From Azolla caroliniana (lineage: Eukaryota; Polypodiophyta), in assembly GCA_043228905.1 (NCBI GenBank), contig JBHGNT010000020.1, positions 2,666,001 to 2,730,000 on the forward strand: a stretch of DNA of 64,000 nucleotides. Reading direction: 5' to 3'. Positions 43,600-55,484 of this stretch are shown here, one piece after another. The notes beneath the pieces are model-generated. The model was not told the DNA's origin. It did no database searches and was given only the letters and a program-made list of their open reading frames with translations. A program made the position numbers and the translations under genes. Position 1 is the first letter of the stretch. Each line of letters opens with the position of its first letter.

Positions 43600-43924
43600 T
43601 TGGGGTGGGGGGTGAAGCCATTCTCCCAAGGGGGTTACGATAGTGAGAGAGCTTGAGAGAAAGATAAATTGAAAGTGACACAAAATGAGAGGGGAAAAAT
43701 GTATATCTCATTACATACCCCATAGGGGGTTTATATAATACATCCAATGTAACGGTTACATGATCGTTAAAATGAGACCATTACACATTCTTGTACACAT
43801 GCACATAATTGTGCATGTGTCCATACACATACTAATCCTCACACACTCATTTACTTTACACATACACATCAACCACATCATTACACATACCCTTATGCCT
43901 CCCCGTATATTCTTACGGGTAACA

Positions 43925-46137
43925 GGCTCTCGGTACTTCATCACATTTGTCGATGACTATATACGGAAAGTTTGGACCTACTCGATTAGGTCGAAAGAAG
44001 AACCGCTCAAAGTCTTCACTCACAGGTTAGTCGAAGTGGAGAACCGATTGGGATACCGAGTGAAGACACTTCGATCTGACAACGGAGGTGAATACACCTC
44101 CCGAGCCTCAAACAGTACCTATTCGACAAAGGGATTCGACACCAAAAGATCGCTCCCTATACTCCCATGCAAAATGGTGTGGCGGAACGGATCAACCAAA
44201 TGATCCAAGAGAGATTTATGGCAATGCTCCAATAATATGGACTAAAGCTAGAATTTTGGGCTGAAGCATTGCAGATGGTAACATACCTGATAAATCTGTC
44301 ATCGTTGAAAGCAATACGGCTCGAAGTGGCACTATGGTCATGCAAACAACCGATCTACAACAGGTTCCGTATATTCGGATGCGAAGCCTACGTCTTCATC
44401 CCCAAAGATAAAAGGACCAAGTTAGAACCCCGTGCACTTAAATGTATATTTCTTGGCTATGGAACTGACGGGGGACTTCGGCTATCGGTTATGGGATCTA
44501 GAGAACCAGAAATTGATTCGGAGCAGTGACGTAGTCTTCAATGAAGACTTGATTCTCTCTGAACGAAACCAACCAAGGGTTGGCAAAAAGCTCTCCTTTG
44601 ACATCGATGGAGATGTCGTAGAAGAACTGACCCATCGGGCAGAATTGGAGATTTGACAAATAGTTGAAATCGACTGAGCCAGCAACCCCCTGCCAAATCC
44701 AAATCGGCATGGGGTCCATTAGTCAAAATTGACAATGGCTGAACCAGTGCAGTATGCCAATAGGGTCAAAGAAGGAAAACAAGATAAGACACCAAAAGAT
44801 AGAGTATAACCGACCATGGCTTCTACTCCTTCGTCAATCAAATCCAAAAGGGGGGAGAATGACTTGACATTGCTGAAATCCAATTTAAGGACATCCCACA
44901 AGACTCCTACAAATAGTTCAAGAAATATTGATAAACCGACATAGATAATCAATGAATCCGAACCAAATAACTCAGCACCTAGGAGATCCAGACGAGTTTG
45001 AAGGCCGACAGAGTTCTATCAATTGGGTCTCCACTACGTCAATTACTTGGATGCATGCAAATCAAGCTCTTACGAGGAAGCTATAGTCACGCCGGATGTC
45101 GACACATAGCTACAAGACATGAAATCCGAGATGGACTCGATTCATCAGAATCAAACATGGGAGCTTGTCGAATTACCAACTAGAAGCAAGTCGCTGCCCT
45201 ACAAATGGGTCTTCTAATACAAATATGTATATGATTTAGAGAAGCCCAAATACAAAGCTTGGCTCGTCACAAAGGGGTTCAAACAAGAACATTGGGTCGA
45301 CTACGACAAGATATTCTCACCACTAGTCAAGATGACCACCCTTCGACTCCTACTAGAGTTCTTGGCGACTGAAGACCTAGAGCTCGAGTAGCCAGATGTC
45401 AAGACGACATTCCTACATGGAGACTTGGAAGAAGACATCTATATGTCTCAACCAGCAGGCCTCACAATGACGGGGGAGGAAGGTCACCTCATATGTCAAT
45501 TGAAGAAAAGCCTTTATGGCTTAAAGCAAGTGCCGAGGATGTGGTATTAGAAATTCGATACCTACATTCGGCAGCTCGGCTACCGCCGGCAATTGGCCGA
45601 TGAGTCCCGGATCTATTTGATCCTATACATCGACTATATGCTCATTCCAGGGAGCAATCGAGCAGAGATCGGAGAACTAAAGTGGAGCCTTCATGACAAA
45701 TTTGCATTGAAGGAACTCGGACAAGCCCGACACATACTGGGCATGAAGATTGAGCGAAATCGGACGACAAAGACTCTCCCAATCGGATTACATTCGTAAG
45801 GTGCTGAAGCACTTCAACATGGAGAACGTGAAGCTAGCATCGACTCTGCTATTGATGTCTATCGGACTATCGGACAGAGACTCCCCTTCGACAGATGAGG
45901 AGATAAAACTCAATGGAAACATACCCTATGCATTGGCTATAGGAAGTATCATGTATGCAATGGTGGCGACCTGACCCGACCGTGCCTATGTCGTAGGGAT
46001 CATTGGTCGGTACATGTCAAACCTAGGATGGAAACATTGGGAGGCCGTCAAGCACATATTTAGGTATCTGAGAAGAACTAAGGATGCACAACTAACTTTT
46101 GGATCGTCCAATCCGACCTAAGTCGAAGGCTATACCG
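43925..46137 (+). pseudogene. Copia D integrase end and reverse transcriptase, decayed
   Basis: Integrase resumes SRYFITFVDDYIRKVWTYS, with LRSDNGGEYTS and, after shifts, a stretch ending in [58 protein letters not shown]. The catalytic motif reads YIDYMLI instead of YVDDMLI, so an active-site Asp is lost. Stops replace Gln in LQ-stop-YGL, LELE-stop-PDVKT and MWY-stop-KFD. It ends abruptly after GYTDN at about 46137. Confidence 0.75.
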
Positions 46138-46740
46138 ACAACATCGTGGATCTTGTAAAAAGGAAGCATCTCGCGATGGAGCTGGAACCAGAGAAGTTGG
46201 TTGAGGTCAGAGTGGCGCTGCTTGACGAAGTGGCCACGGAGGACGAGCTTGCAGAAAGCCACTATACAAGGCCGCAATGGGCAAGAGCAATGACGGAAAC
46301 CCCGGTTCATATCGGGGATGTGAAGGAACCGGTGGTAGCGTTGATCGACCACGGGTTGGAAATTAACCTAATGTCCATGAACTTCTAGAAGAAGGGGAAA
46401 TGGCCGATCAACACCAAGCATGGGTGGAAGATACGTGCGGCTACGAAGGCCACAAAAGAGTTGCACGACGCATGTCCGAATGTTAGAGTAAGTGTCAAGG
46501 ACGTCGAGATAGACCAACACTTTTTTGTGCAAGACACGTCTTCCCATCCCGTCATCCTCGACGAGCCATACATCACAACAACTCGAATGGAGACCAAAGT
46601 ACTAGACAATGGTTCGGCCTACACAAGGGTAAAGAGTTAGGATGACCGTCATTCTGTCCAGTTTTTGACAGTGCGGCAGAATCATGAGCGTAATCGGAAC
46701 GCCCTCGGCAATAGCGGGCAAGAGGATATTTAGAAAGGAC
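46138..46740 (+). pseudogene. Gypsy protease fragment M, relative of element C
   Basis: IVDLVKRKHLAMELEPEKL to GNSGQEDI parallels C at about 51330-51918 (IVDLVKRKRLSTETEPEGP to GENREDF). The protease block reads VALIDHGLEINLMS; C has LVDNGSEINLMS. Two premature stops, but the amber codon after EDI lies at the same place as in C. It fuses directly to copia D at 46137/46138. Confidence 0.75.
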
Positions 46741-47389
46741 TATCAAGGCGTGGAGCCGCTGTCGCGAAAATACGACGAGGATACGCGAACTTGAGGCAGG
46801 ACCCCGGGGCCTCCGACCAGAGGATATCAGATTCGTGCGTTTATACTTTTAAGAATTAACGGAAATGAGGAAATTTAATAATTTTCATTAACAAAGGAAA
46901 AGAAATTACAATATGTCCCAAGATTGGGATTCATAAGTTTTAGGTATACTGAGATTAATAGAAAAGAAAAATTAGGGGTTTTGAGAGATATGGCTTCCGT
47001 AGGGAAAATTAGGGTTTATGGCTTCCGTAAGGAAAAATTAGGGTTTTTGAGTGTTATGGCTTCGATAAGATAAGGGAGCTAAGAAGGAAAAGAAAATAAA
47101 AATTGGAGAGAGGATTCGTGTAGGAAAAAAAATGGAATATATATGGAGTTCTCTGTTGATCATAGCCCTCAATGTTACTTTGCATGCCCACTTTTGGTTG
47201 CATGGCCTCTACTTTTAGTTGCATCCATTTTTAGTTGCTTGCCTTTTTCTTTTAGTTGCATGCGACCGTCCACATGGCCTTTACTTTAGTTTTCTTTACT
47301 TTACTTTAATTTGCTGCATGATCCAATAATCCGTAAAGTTTAGCCCATGCTTTGATCAGTCTGGTTCGCGTCCGTCCAGTCTGGTTCTG
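46741..47389. other. AT-rich spacer with short direct repeats
   Basis: A 35-40-bp unit (ATGGCTTCCGTA(G/A)GGAAAA, then TTAGGGTTT) occurs two to three times at about 46990-47070. Nothing else recognisable. Confidence 0.4.
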
Positions 47390-47650
47390 TTTTAATTATC
47401 GACCGGTTCCGATTTGCTTATCGATCGGTTCCGATTTGGTTTCCGACTTACCGGCCGATTCCGATTTGCTTTCAGGCCGGTTCTAGTTTGCTTATCGGTC
47501 AGTTCCGGTTTGCTTTCCGACCGGTTCCGATTTGCTTTCCGATTGGTTCTGATTTGGTTTTCAGCTGGTTTCGATTTGCTTACCAATTGGTTCCAATTTG
47601 GTTTCCAGCTTACCGGCCAGTTCCGGTTTACATTACCGACTTGTTCCATT
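47390..47650. repeat. 22-bp minisatellite, about ten units
   Basis: Unit CGACCGGTTCCGATTTGCTTTC with variants. Units 3 and 10 carry an 8-bp extension (CTTACCGG), each preceded by a TTTGGTTTC-type unit, hinting at a seven-unit higher-order repeat. Encodes no plausible protein. Confidence 0.75.
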
Positions 47651-47974
47651 TTATTGCTAGTCGAGTTTTGGGAACTTGGCCACATTCATCTATCTAGACA
47701 AAGTGGCCAAAGTGCTCTTAGCACAAATGAAAAATAAGGGATCTCAATGTGATTATACAGCCAGGGCCTTAAATTTCCTATATATGTGGGATAAATTATA
47801 GTTCTATTTTCCCTAGCTTCTCAAACTTTATGTTTTCATAACTTGATAAGTAGTTGTCCATTTCGTATCTAGTAAAATGCGTTTTGAAGCTCTTGAGTAC
47901 ATCCATATTTTTATAAGAAGCTACTAATCTAATCTAAAATAATTATTTCACTACTTTTTTTACATAGTGTGTGA
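47651..47974. other. Unassigned spacer
   Basis: AT-rich; nothing recognisable. Confidence 0.4.
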
Positions 47975-48594
47975 AGATTCACACGACATTCGCCCCCACC
48001 AAACCTGCACATCCACCGGTATGTGCCAATTTTGGTGAGGCTCCAGTAAATTTGATTACTATACTTTCCCATCGATGTACCCGAATTGCCATTGCCATCG
48101 GATCCACCATATTCTTCATCCACTCTTTGCATTTCCATGATCAATTGCCATGGCTCTCGTTGCTCCTCAAGAGCATAATGCTTCACTCCTTATGCATGTG
48201 CCACCTTCATCTCGACCATCTCCTTGGTCATCTAATTTTCTTTTATGATCCTTTCTTGTTCCATGCATGCCTTTCAAAGGCCTTATCGAAATACTATTGT
48301 TGAGTCATCTTAGTGGTTCATTCTTCAACTGCATGCTCCTTCATTCTTCAACTGCATTGTTTCTTTGCAAGACGAGAAGGCGTCATGTTCCACACCTTCT
48401 CCCGTGGTGTTGTCGTACTGAACTTGGGCCTTTGTATTGGTCGTATCATTACTCCACCTTTGTTGGGAAGTCTCTTCTTCCTTGATAACCATTTTAATCA
48501 GTTTTGTTCCATTATAAGATTCTCTTTGGCCTCGACTTGCACCTTTAAATTCTCATATGCCTCGTTTATGAAGGCCTCTATGTCGAGTACCATT
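47975..48594 (-). mobile_element. Gypsy remnant N, relative of element A
   Basis: At the left, in element orientation, hairpin GCACAT-ACCGGTGG-ATGTGC (48007-48026), then GGTTTGGTGGGGGCGAA and TGTCGTG, as in A's 3' end. The rest resembles A's internal sequence (compare 48365-48590 with 14200-14430, for example CTTCTCCCGTGGTGTTGTCG). Cut at 48594 by B's LTR. Confidence 0.6.
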
Positions 48595-48700
48595 TGTCAG
48601 GAATAGTACTAAAACAGAGAGAGAATTAGTACTGGAGAAGGGAAGTACTATTAGTACGAAGAGGATGGGACTGTGTAAGACTCCCGAGAGAGGGAGAGAG

Positions 48701-48743
<43 letters not shown>

Positions 48744-49030
48744 GATAACAGATGATATATTATATGAAGAGTAAGTACAAAATGGCTATGAGGCTTAAGA
48801 CTGGCGTTGAACCCATTTGGTTCAACATAATGCCTTGTGCCTCCTTTTATAGTATTCTCAGGAGGAGTCCTTAAGCTTCTAGAATGTTCCAGAGAAATCT
48901 GGAATATACATTAATTTCCTATAATAAAACTAAAATGAAAATAATATTCTATGTATTACAATAGATAGTATAATGGTCAAGAGCTCGACCCATATAACAT
49001 AAGGTCATGGGTTCGAGTTTTGCCATATCA
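48595..49030 (-). repeat. B 3' LTR
   Basis: 436 bp. A GA run at about 48714-48739. At 48965-49025 an A-box/B-box-like pair (TATAATGGTCAAGAGC, GGTTCGAGTT) lies at what is the LTR start in element orientation. L's LTR also starts with TTCGAA. Confidence 0.7.
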
Positions 49031-49099
49031 TGAAACTATCCCCCCCTTAAGACAACGAGTGTAACGAGTCATCACTGATTGAGGACCGGGTTTGTACTG

Positions 49100-49748
49100 T
49101 GTCGTGAAGAAAACCGTCCACAAGCGGAATCGGTGCACCGGAGCGTAGGAACCGGCTCTTCATGCACGAACGCCTTATGTTGTACATAAGAGAGAATTAG
49201 GTACATAGAAGATCCTAGGTAGGTAGATTCGGTAGGTAGGAAGTTAATGGGAAACGGCTCCTTTCTTTGCCTATAAAAGGAGGGAGGCAGGGAGGAGAAA
49301 GAGGGGGATCGCGATTAGAGAGGACGAAGTGCTGTCGGGTTGTCGGCCGAAGGCTTCTCTCTCTTCCATACTCCGTAGCTTCTTTCTGTGCAGGTTTTCG
49401 GGAGGCTCGCGCTGCTCTGATGAATGTCTGAGTGCTGCCAGCAGCACCTCCAACCTACTCCCTTCTTTCTAAGCGTTTACGAACAGGCATCGGCATCTGT
49501 TCGCCGGCCTGTTCGGTTGTAACCGACTTCGTGCTTCTTGTGGTTTGTCCTTGTTAATATACAGATACATACATTCAGGTCTCTCTGCGTCGGTGTCCCA
49601 CTCGCGTCTTTGTGTCGAAGGGTCGTGCCCCTGTGAATCTACGCCCACACGTAGTGGGTCCCTTCCCTTCTCCCTTGTCTCTTGCTCTTCGGTACAAGAC
49701 CCCCGAGGCCCCGGCTCATTCCACGCATCCGCGAGTAATACCTCGACA
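49100..49748 (+). repeat. C 5' LTR
   Basis: TGTCGTGAAGAAAACC...ATACCTCGACA. A TATA box CCTATAAAAGGAGG lies near 49270. Directly followed by TC and the primer site. Confidence 0.85.
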
Positions 49749-49751
49749 TCT

Positions 49752-49767
49752 TGGTGAACCCGACGTG
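49752..49767 (+). promoter_or_regulatory. C primer-binding site
   Basis: TGGTGAACCCGACGTG, the same core as in A, three bases after the LTR. Confidence 0.65.
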
Positions 49768-49791
49768 AAAGAGGCGGCATAAGAGCAGAAG

Positions 49792-51918
49792 ATGAAGGGG
49801 GCGGATCTTGCGGAGGCCATGGCTTCGGCCGTGGATCGGATATTGAGCACACGCGAGGGCACCGGCGCCCTCGACAGAGCCATTGAGGTGGTCGTCGGTA
49901 CGATTGGCCGGTTCAGCGGAAAGGATGCCACGAAGTATTTGGCGTCCTACGGGGCAGAAATGCTGATGCGGGACATTCCGGAAGAGAGGCGTCTTGCCGG
50001 TTTCCCTCGAGTGGCGATGCCGAGCATCCATGCGGAGGTGCTCGAGGTACGGGCGGAGAGCCGTACCTGGGAGGAGTTTGAAGGCTGACTCCTAGAAAAA
50101 TACGGGCTGGACGACGCGCTCCGGCTTTCGAAACAGGACTTCATGGAATGGGTGGAGTCCCCCGGCAAGGGAAGAAACGCGTCGGCACTCCTCCGGGAGT
50201 TTGAGGAACGCTTTGCGCGCCTTTCGGCGCTTGACCGAACCGTTCTGGATACGAGCCGGGTCCTACTGTTCGTCAAGTCGGTAGACGAGAGGGACCGGGA
50301 TCAAGTCGGCTCCTTGCTAGAAACCGAAGACGGGCTGACGACCGACTGGGCTGCGGTTAAGAGAGTCTGTGGCCGTTTCGACAAACGGCGAGAATGGGCT
50401 GACAACGGGGCGACCGGAGCGGGCTCTGTCACAGCAAGGAGGCTTGAACCGGCACCGCAAGGGCGAAGGGCAGAAACCCGGGAGTGGCTCGAAACCGGAC
50501 CAGCTCCGACCGGCATGGTCAATGACTCGTCCGGAGGAGCAGCGCTGGAGGAGTTGACGCGGGCGATAAAGGATCTCCAGATCGCCCAGACTCGAAGGGA
50601 AGGCGGCGAACCGACTCGTGACCGACGGCCGGCAGCAGGGAACAGGTGCATGTGGTGCGACGAGGTCGGTCACATTCGGAAGGACTGCGGCGATTTCGCA
50701 GAGGCGTTGAGGAACCGGGTGGTGTACCTATGGGAAGGCCGGGTGCATGCCGGCGATACCAGAAGGGCCCTAAACCGGAACGACGGGCGAGGAGGTATGA
50801 AGAGACTGATGGAAGAGGTAGTGGCCCGACACGTGGAGGCCATCCACTACTCGGCGTCGGCCGGTATTCGGGTCGGGGGCAGCGAGGCCCGAAAGGAGAG
50901 CAAAGACGGATTCTGGTCGGCAATGCTGGAAGGCCTCGCCGACGCACGGCTGAGGAAAGATGAAGCGGACTGCGCTGAGAGACGGGTCCTGGAAATAACC
51001 GGGTGGAGCGACCCGGTCGAGGAGAAGACGGGCTTCGTAGAAGCCGCCTGCCGGAACTACGAGGCTCTGGTAGAAGACAAGCGAGTGGGGAAAGCCGGAG
51101 CGGCCGGGCCCTCGCAACGATACGAGACCCGATTCGGGCAACGACGGAACGAAGCCGGTGGGTCCAGCGCGCAAGATAACCCTAGGAAGGGCGGATACCG
51201 ACTGGGGACGGAAATAGAAAGGACCACGGACCTACGAAAGGTCCTAGAAGAACGGATCCTCGACAGCAAAGTGGAGCTGTCATTGCGGGAGGTGCTAGGG
51301 ATCGCCAAGAAGGAGTTCCACGACTCCATTGTGGACTTGGTAAAGCGGAAGAGGTTGTCGACGGAGACAGAACCGGAAGGACCGGTGGAGGTGCGGACGA
51401 TGCACATCGACGACATGGCACTGGAAGATAAGTGGGCGGAGAGCCACTATTCGAGGCCACACTGGGTCCGAGCGACCACGGAGACCTTGGTGAAGATCGG
51501 AGATGTTCAGGAGCCGGTGGTGGCACTGGTGGACAACGGTTCGGAAATAAACCTGATGTCCATGGACTTCTATAAGAAGGGAAAGTGGCCGATCAACACC
51601 AAGCACGGGTGGAAGATACGGGCGGCGACGCGCGCCACCGAGGAACTGCACGGGGCCTGCCCGAACGTGCGAGTCAAGATCAGCGACGTTGAGATTGACC
51701 AACACTTCTTCGTGCAGGAGACGTCCTCGCACCCGGTCATATTAGGGGAACCATACATCACGGCGGCGTGGATGGAGACCAAGGTGCTAGACAACGGTTC
51801 GGCCTACGCGAGGGTCAAAAGCCAGGATGGGCGCCATTCGGTCCAATTTCTTACGGTGCGACCGAACCACAAGAGAAACCGCGAATCCCTCGGTGGCGAG
51901 AACCGGGAGGATTTTTAG
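49792..51918 (+). CDS. C Gag-protease ORF (one internal TGA)
   Basis: ATG 49792 (MKGADLAEAMASAVDRIL) opens one frame to TAG 51916-51918, interrupted only by TGA 50086 (FEG-stop-LLEKYGLDD). Capsid-like region to about residue 200 with FEERFARLSALDRTV and RVCGRFDKR, shared with A. Zinc knuckle CMWCDEVGHIRKDC near 50650. Protease EPVVALVDNGSEINLMS near 51510, followed by SSHPVILGEPYITAAWMETK. The final TAG is conserved in fragment M, so it is probably a genuine end. Confidence 0.8.
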
Positions 51919-51929
51919 AGAGGGCTGCC

Positions 51930-53990
51930 AAGGCGTGGGGCCGAGACAGTCCGGACACTCGGGAAAGACCCCACAACTGTACGATAGAACCGAAACCGAA
52001 GAAACCTTGTATGATAGGTAGAATTTTTTTTTTCTCCAACAACGGTGGGTGTATGATAGTCGGCATCGTTGGTCAAGAAAAGGCAAGGGCGGAGGAGCGA
52101 CTTCGAGCGTGCGGAGTTCTCGGCCCGGACGAGGAAATCAGCGGAGCTGTGGAGGCGGTCCCCTTCGACGACACCTTGGGGATGCTGGGGGAGGTAGCCA
52201 GAGAAGACCTTAACGAAGACCGGACGATACCGGTATGTTCCGAAGAGATGTACGAAGTCATCGCGAACTTCAGTCAGGGGCTCGGGTCGGATCAGACGGC
52301 CCGGGTTAGCACAAAGTACAAGACTGTGGACCGGAAGGTAAGGCCAGTCGCGGCACCCTTACCGGAGGGCCGCGAGTCCCGGATCAGAGGGGTTGCGTCG
52401 GACCCTAGTTTGCGAGATCCGGTCTGCATAGGACACACCTTCACCGACGGGATGCTCCGGGAGCTCAAAATCGGTGGGGGCGGGTTCCTACTGCCGGCGG
52501 AGGAAGACCGGTTTCGGAGAATGCTCGGAAGGCACGGGAAAGCCTTCGCGTTCTCACCGGAAGAGATCGGGTGCGTAGACCCGACAATCGTGGAGCCGAT
52601 GGTGATATTCATGGTACCGTATGTACCGTGGAATCTCAAGCTGATTCCGGTACTGAGAGCTCACATCCCGAAGTTGATGGAGCTATTCAGGCAGAAAGTC
52701 GATATGGGCATTCTCGAACCGTCAAGTGCCCCATACTCGAACCGATGGTTTACCGTACCAAAGAAAAACGGAACATTGCGCTTCATTCAAGACCTGCAAC
52801 CGGTCAACAGAGTGACCATTCGGAACGCAGGAATCGGACCGACCATAGACGAGTTCGCGGAGGCCTTCGCCGGAAGGTCGATTTACTCGGTCGGTGACCT
52901 GTACTCGGGGTACGACTAGTTCCAGCTATCCGTGGAGAGCAGAGACATTACGACGATGCGAACTCCCCTCGGCCTAGTGCGAATGTGTACCCTGCCACAA
53001 GGAGGGACCAACTCGGTGGCCCACATGGTGAATGCAATGAACAAGGTACTGAGGGATTGCATCCCGGACATCACCGTGCCATTTCTAGACGACATCCCGA
53101 TCAAGGGGTGCCCGGTGGAAGAGAAGGACGAGACACTCGGGCCGGACGGATGCCGGCGATTCGTGGCAACACACATCGACGACTGCGAGAGGGTGCTACA
53201 AAGGCTAGAAGATGCGAGGCTCACCTTCTTCGGGGAGAAATCGGCCTTCGGGCAATCAGAAATCCTGGTGGTCGGACACCTATGTGGACCATATGGCCGG
53301 AAGCCGTCTCCGGCAAAGGTAGAAGCCATCTCCGCGATGAAGACCGACTGTAGCTCGGTTACAGAAGTTCGGAGGTTCCTGGGGGCATGCGCATTCTACC
53401 ACATATGGATCCCGCATTACGCCCACGTTGCGGAGCCGCTATACGGGTTGTTGAAGAAGGGGCGAAAATTCGAGTGGTGAGACAAGTACACAGAGTCGAT
53501 CCGGAAGCTGAAGGAAGCTCTCGCAGCAGCACCGGCACTCCAGAAGGCTGTCTACGAGAAGGGTACCCCGGTATACATAACGGTGGATATGAGTCCGACC
53601 GAGATCGGATGGGTCGTCAACCAAGAAGACAACGACGGCATTCGGTTCCCGATCCGATTCGGCGCAAAGGTCCTCAGTGAGCGACAGCGAGGGTACGCCC
53701 AGGTTAAACGCGAACTCTGGTGTATCATTTCGGCAGTAAAGGCCGACAAAGACTACCTGATCGGGACAAAAGTGATTATCGAGACGGATTGCCTGCCAAT
53801 TCTCGGCATGGTTTCCGGATACGCGACACCGGACCTGGCGATGCTCAGGTGGATAGCGTACATCAAGTCCCTGGACCCGGAAATACGACACATTTCCGGA
53901 AAGGACAACGCCATGGCCGACATGCTTTCGAGGGAGAGGTTTGATGACGAGGGCGGCATGGTTTCGGAGGACGAAGAAGTCGGCGTGGAC
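51930..53990 (+). CDS. C reverse transcriptase and RNase H (two stops)
   Basis: In a different frame from Gag-protease, open back to 51768, so the frames overlap by about 150 nt. RT: ILEPSSAPYSNRWFTVPKK, LRFIQDLQPVNRV, YSVGDLYSGYD then TAG 52917 then FQLSVESRD, CTLPQGGTNSVAH, catalytic TVPFLDDIPIKG, RRFLGACAFYHIW. TGA 53478 follows KFEW. RNase H: TVDMSPTEIGW, VKRELWCIISA, IETDCLPILG. Otherwise complete. Confidence 0.82.
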
Positions 53991-55411
53991 TTCTTCGAGG
54001 TGGCGTACGTGACGACCGATGGGGCGAGCACTCCGGCACTTAACGGCTTCGACGAGAGCAAGTACGACGGCGAGTGGCTACAGATCGGTGGTTTTTTGAG
54101 GACAATGACCCCAGATGCGTCATGGACGAGGGACGAGGCCAACCGGATCCGGAAGAAAGCATACCGATTCTTTCTCCGGGACGGATACTTATGGAAGCAC
54201 CCGAAGAAAAGGAACGGCGTCCCGCTCCGGGTGGTGGCGATGAAGGATGAACAGGAGGAGCTGCTGACGGCCTACCACGACAGCCCTTGGGCTGGACACC
54301 GTGGAACGTGGGCCACGTTTGAGAAGATAAAGGGGAAGTACTGGTGGCCGGGACTGTACCGGGACGTGCATCGGTTCGTGACAACTTGCAAGAGCTCTCA
54401 GATGCACTCCATAGTCCGACATCGGGACGAGCTTCACCCTACATACCCTCCGACCATCCACTTCAAATGGATGGTAGATCTGGTGACGATGCCGATGGGA
54501 GTAGGACAGATGCGGTATCTGGTCCTGGCTCGGGAAGATCTGACGAACCAGGTGGAAGGCTGAGCCCTTCAGAACAAAACGACCGCGGCCGTATGTCGGT
54601 TCCTGATCGAGGACGTGATATGCCGGTACGGGTGCGTCGGGAAGATCGTGGCTGATCGCGGGGAGTTGGACGCCGAAGAGGCCGAGGAGCTGTTCGACCG
54701 GCTAGAATCAAGCTCTCGCTTACCACTGCGTACAATCCGGAGGCCAATGGGAAGGTGGAGCGCGGACACGGACCGATCGTCAAGGCGTTAGTTCGGGCAT
54801 GCGGAGGTCAAGTCGGGAACTCGCCGCGGCTGCCTCCTTACGCGTTGTGGGCTAACCGAACTACGCATAGTTCGGTAACCGGATTCATGCCGGCCGAGCT
54901 CATGTTTGGGCAGAAGCCGATCATGCCGATGGAACGTACGATCTCCTCATGGGCAACTGTGGACTGGAGAGACGAGATGAGCCGGGAGGAACTGTTGGCG
55001 GCGCGCATACGACAGCTCGAGCGAAGACCGGAGGACGTGGAGCAGGCTGCGGGAAAGCTTCGGGTGGCAAGGACGAGGAACAAAGCCCGGTTCGACCGGA
55101 CGCACCGGCTCCAACCAAAGAAGATCGAGGAAGGCGACTAGGTGCTAGTCTACGACAGTAGCCTCGACAACCAGCACCGAGCAACACGGAAGTTCGCAAG
55201 AAGGTGGTTCGGGCCTTACGTGGTACAAAGCGCCAACGACAACGGGACGTACCATCTGGCGGAACTCGACGGCACGAGAATGGCGATACCGGTAGCTGGG
55301 AAGCGGATCAAAGCGTTCAAGAAGCGTCACGACGACGAGCCGGATCCGGTTAACCTGGACAGCGACGACGAACGATTCGAAACCGAGGAAGAACCGACGG
55401 GCGGGGAATGA
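53991..55411 (+). pseudogene. C integrase, with stops and a frameshift
   Basis: Zinc finger HDSPWAGHRGTW ... CKSSQMHS: the last Cys of the usual C-x2-C is Ser here. Core Asp in WMVDLVTMP, then TGA 54561, second Asp in VADRG. A one-base loss near 54707 shifts the frame to TTAYNPEANGKVERGH, which has the Glu. TAG 55139 falls in GD-stop-VLVYDSS, where Trp is usual. The C-terminal tail is acidic (DEPDPVNLDSDDERF). Confidence 0.78.
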
Positions 55412-55447
55412 AGGTTGGACCGGTTTTCTCTGTCCCAACTCAATTTG

Positions 55448-55484
55448 GCGCATGCCGGTGGATGCGCGGTTAGGAGGGGGCGGA
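55448..55484 (+). promoter_or_regulatory. C hairpin and polypurine tract
   Basis: Hairpin GCGCAT-GCCGGTGG-ATGCGC (55448-55467), then GGTTAGGAGGGGGCGGA and the LTR at 55485. Confidence 0.7.

Larger units (their letters stand above)
24834..43924 (-). mobile_element. Noncoding LTR element D' (LARD-like), host of the E/G/LINE 2 nest
   Basis: LTRs: 24834-25179, and 27151-27160 joined to 43605-43924 once E is removed. The GGCTT/GGCTC duplication lies in copia D. The internal part of D' proper is about 2 kb (25180-27150). Orientation is inferred from comparison with G and E: on the minus strand the LTR starts TGTTACC and is preceded by CCCACAAGTGTGCCATG, while the other internal end has CTTTTGGCACGCCC, a primer-site-like sequence. 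No gag or pol. It would depend on another element's enzymes. Confidence 0.7.
27151..43924 (-). repeat. D' second LTR, split by element E
   Basis: TGTTGTTGGG (27151-27160), interrupted by E, resuming GTGGGGGGTGAAGCC at 43605 and ending GGGTAACA at 43924. TTGGG occurs on both sides of E (27156-27160, 43600-43604). Relative to 24834-25179 it lacks about 16 bp of the hairpin and has few substitutions. Confidence 0.75.
23306..46137 (+). mobile_element. Ty1/copia element D, decayed and split by the D' nest
   Basis: Gag, protease and the first part of integrase lie at 23306-24833. The rest of integrase and the reverse transcriptase lie at 43925-46137. Between them is D' with GGCTT/GGCTC on its two sides. 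Removing D' and one copy restores GGSRYFITFVDD across the joint, a typical copia integrase block. LTRs were not identified. Many stops and shifts. Confidence 0.78.
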
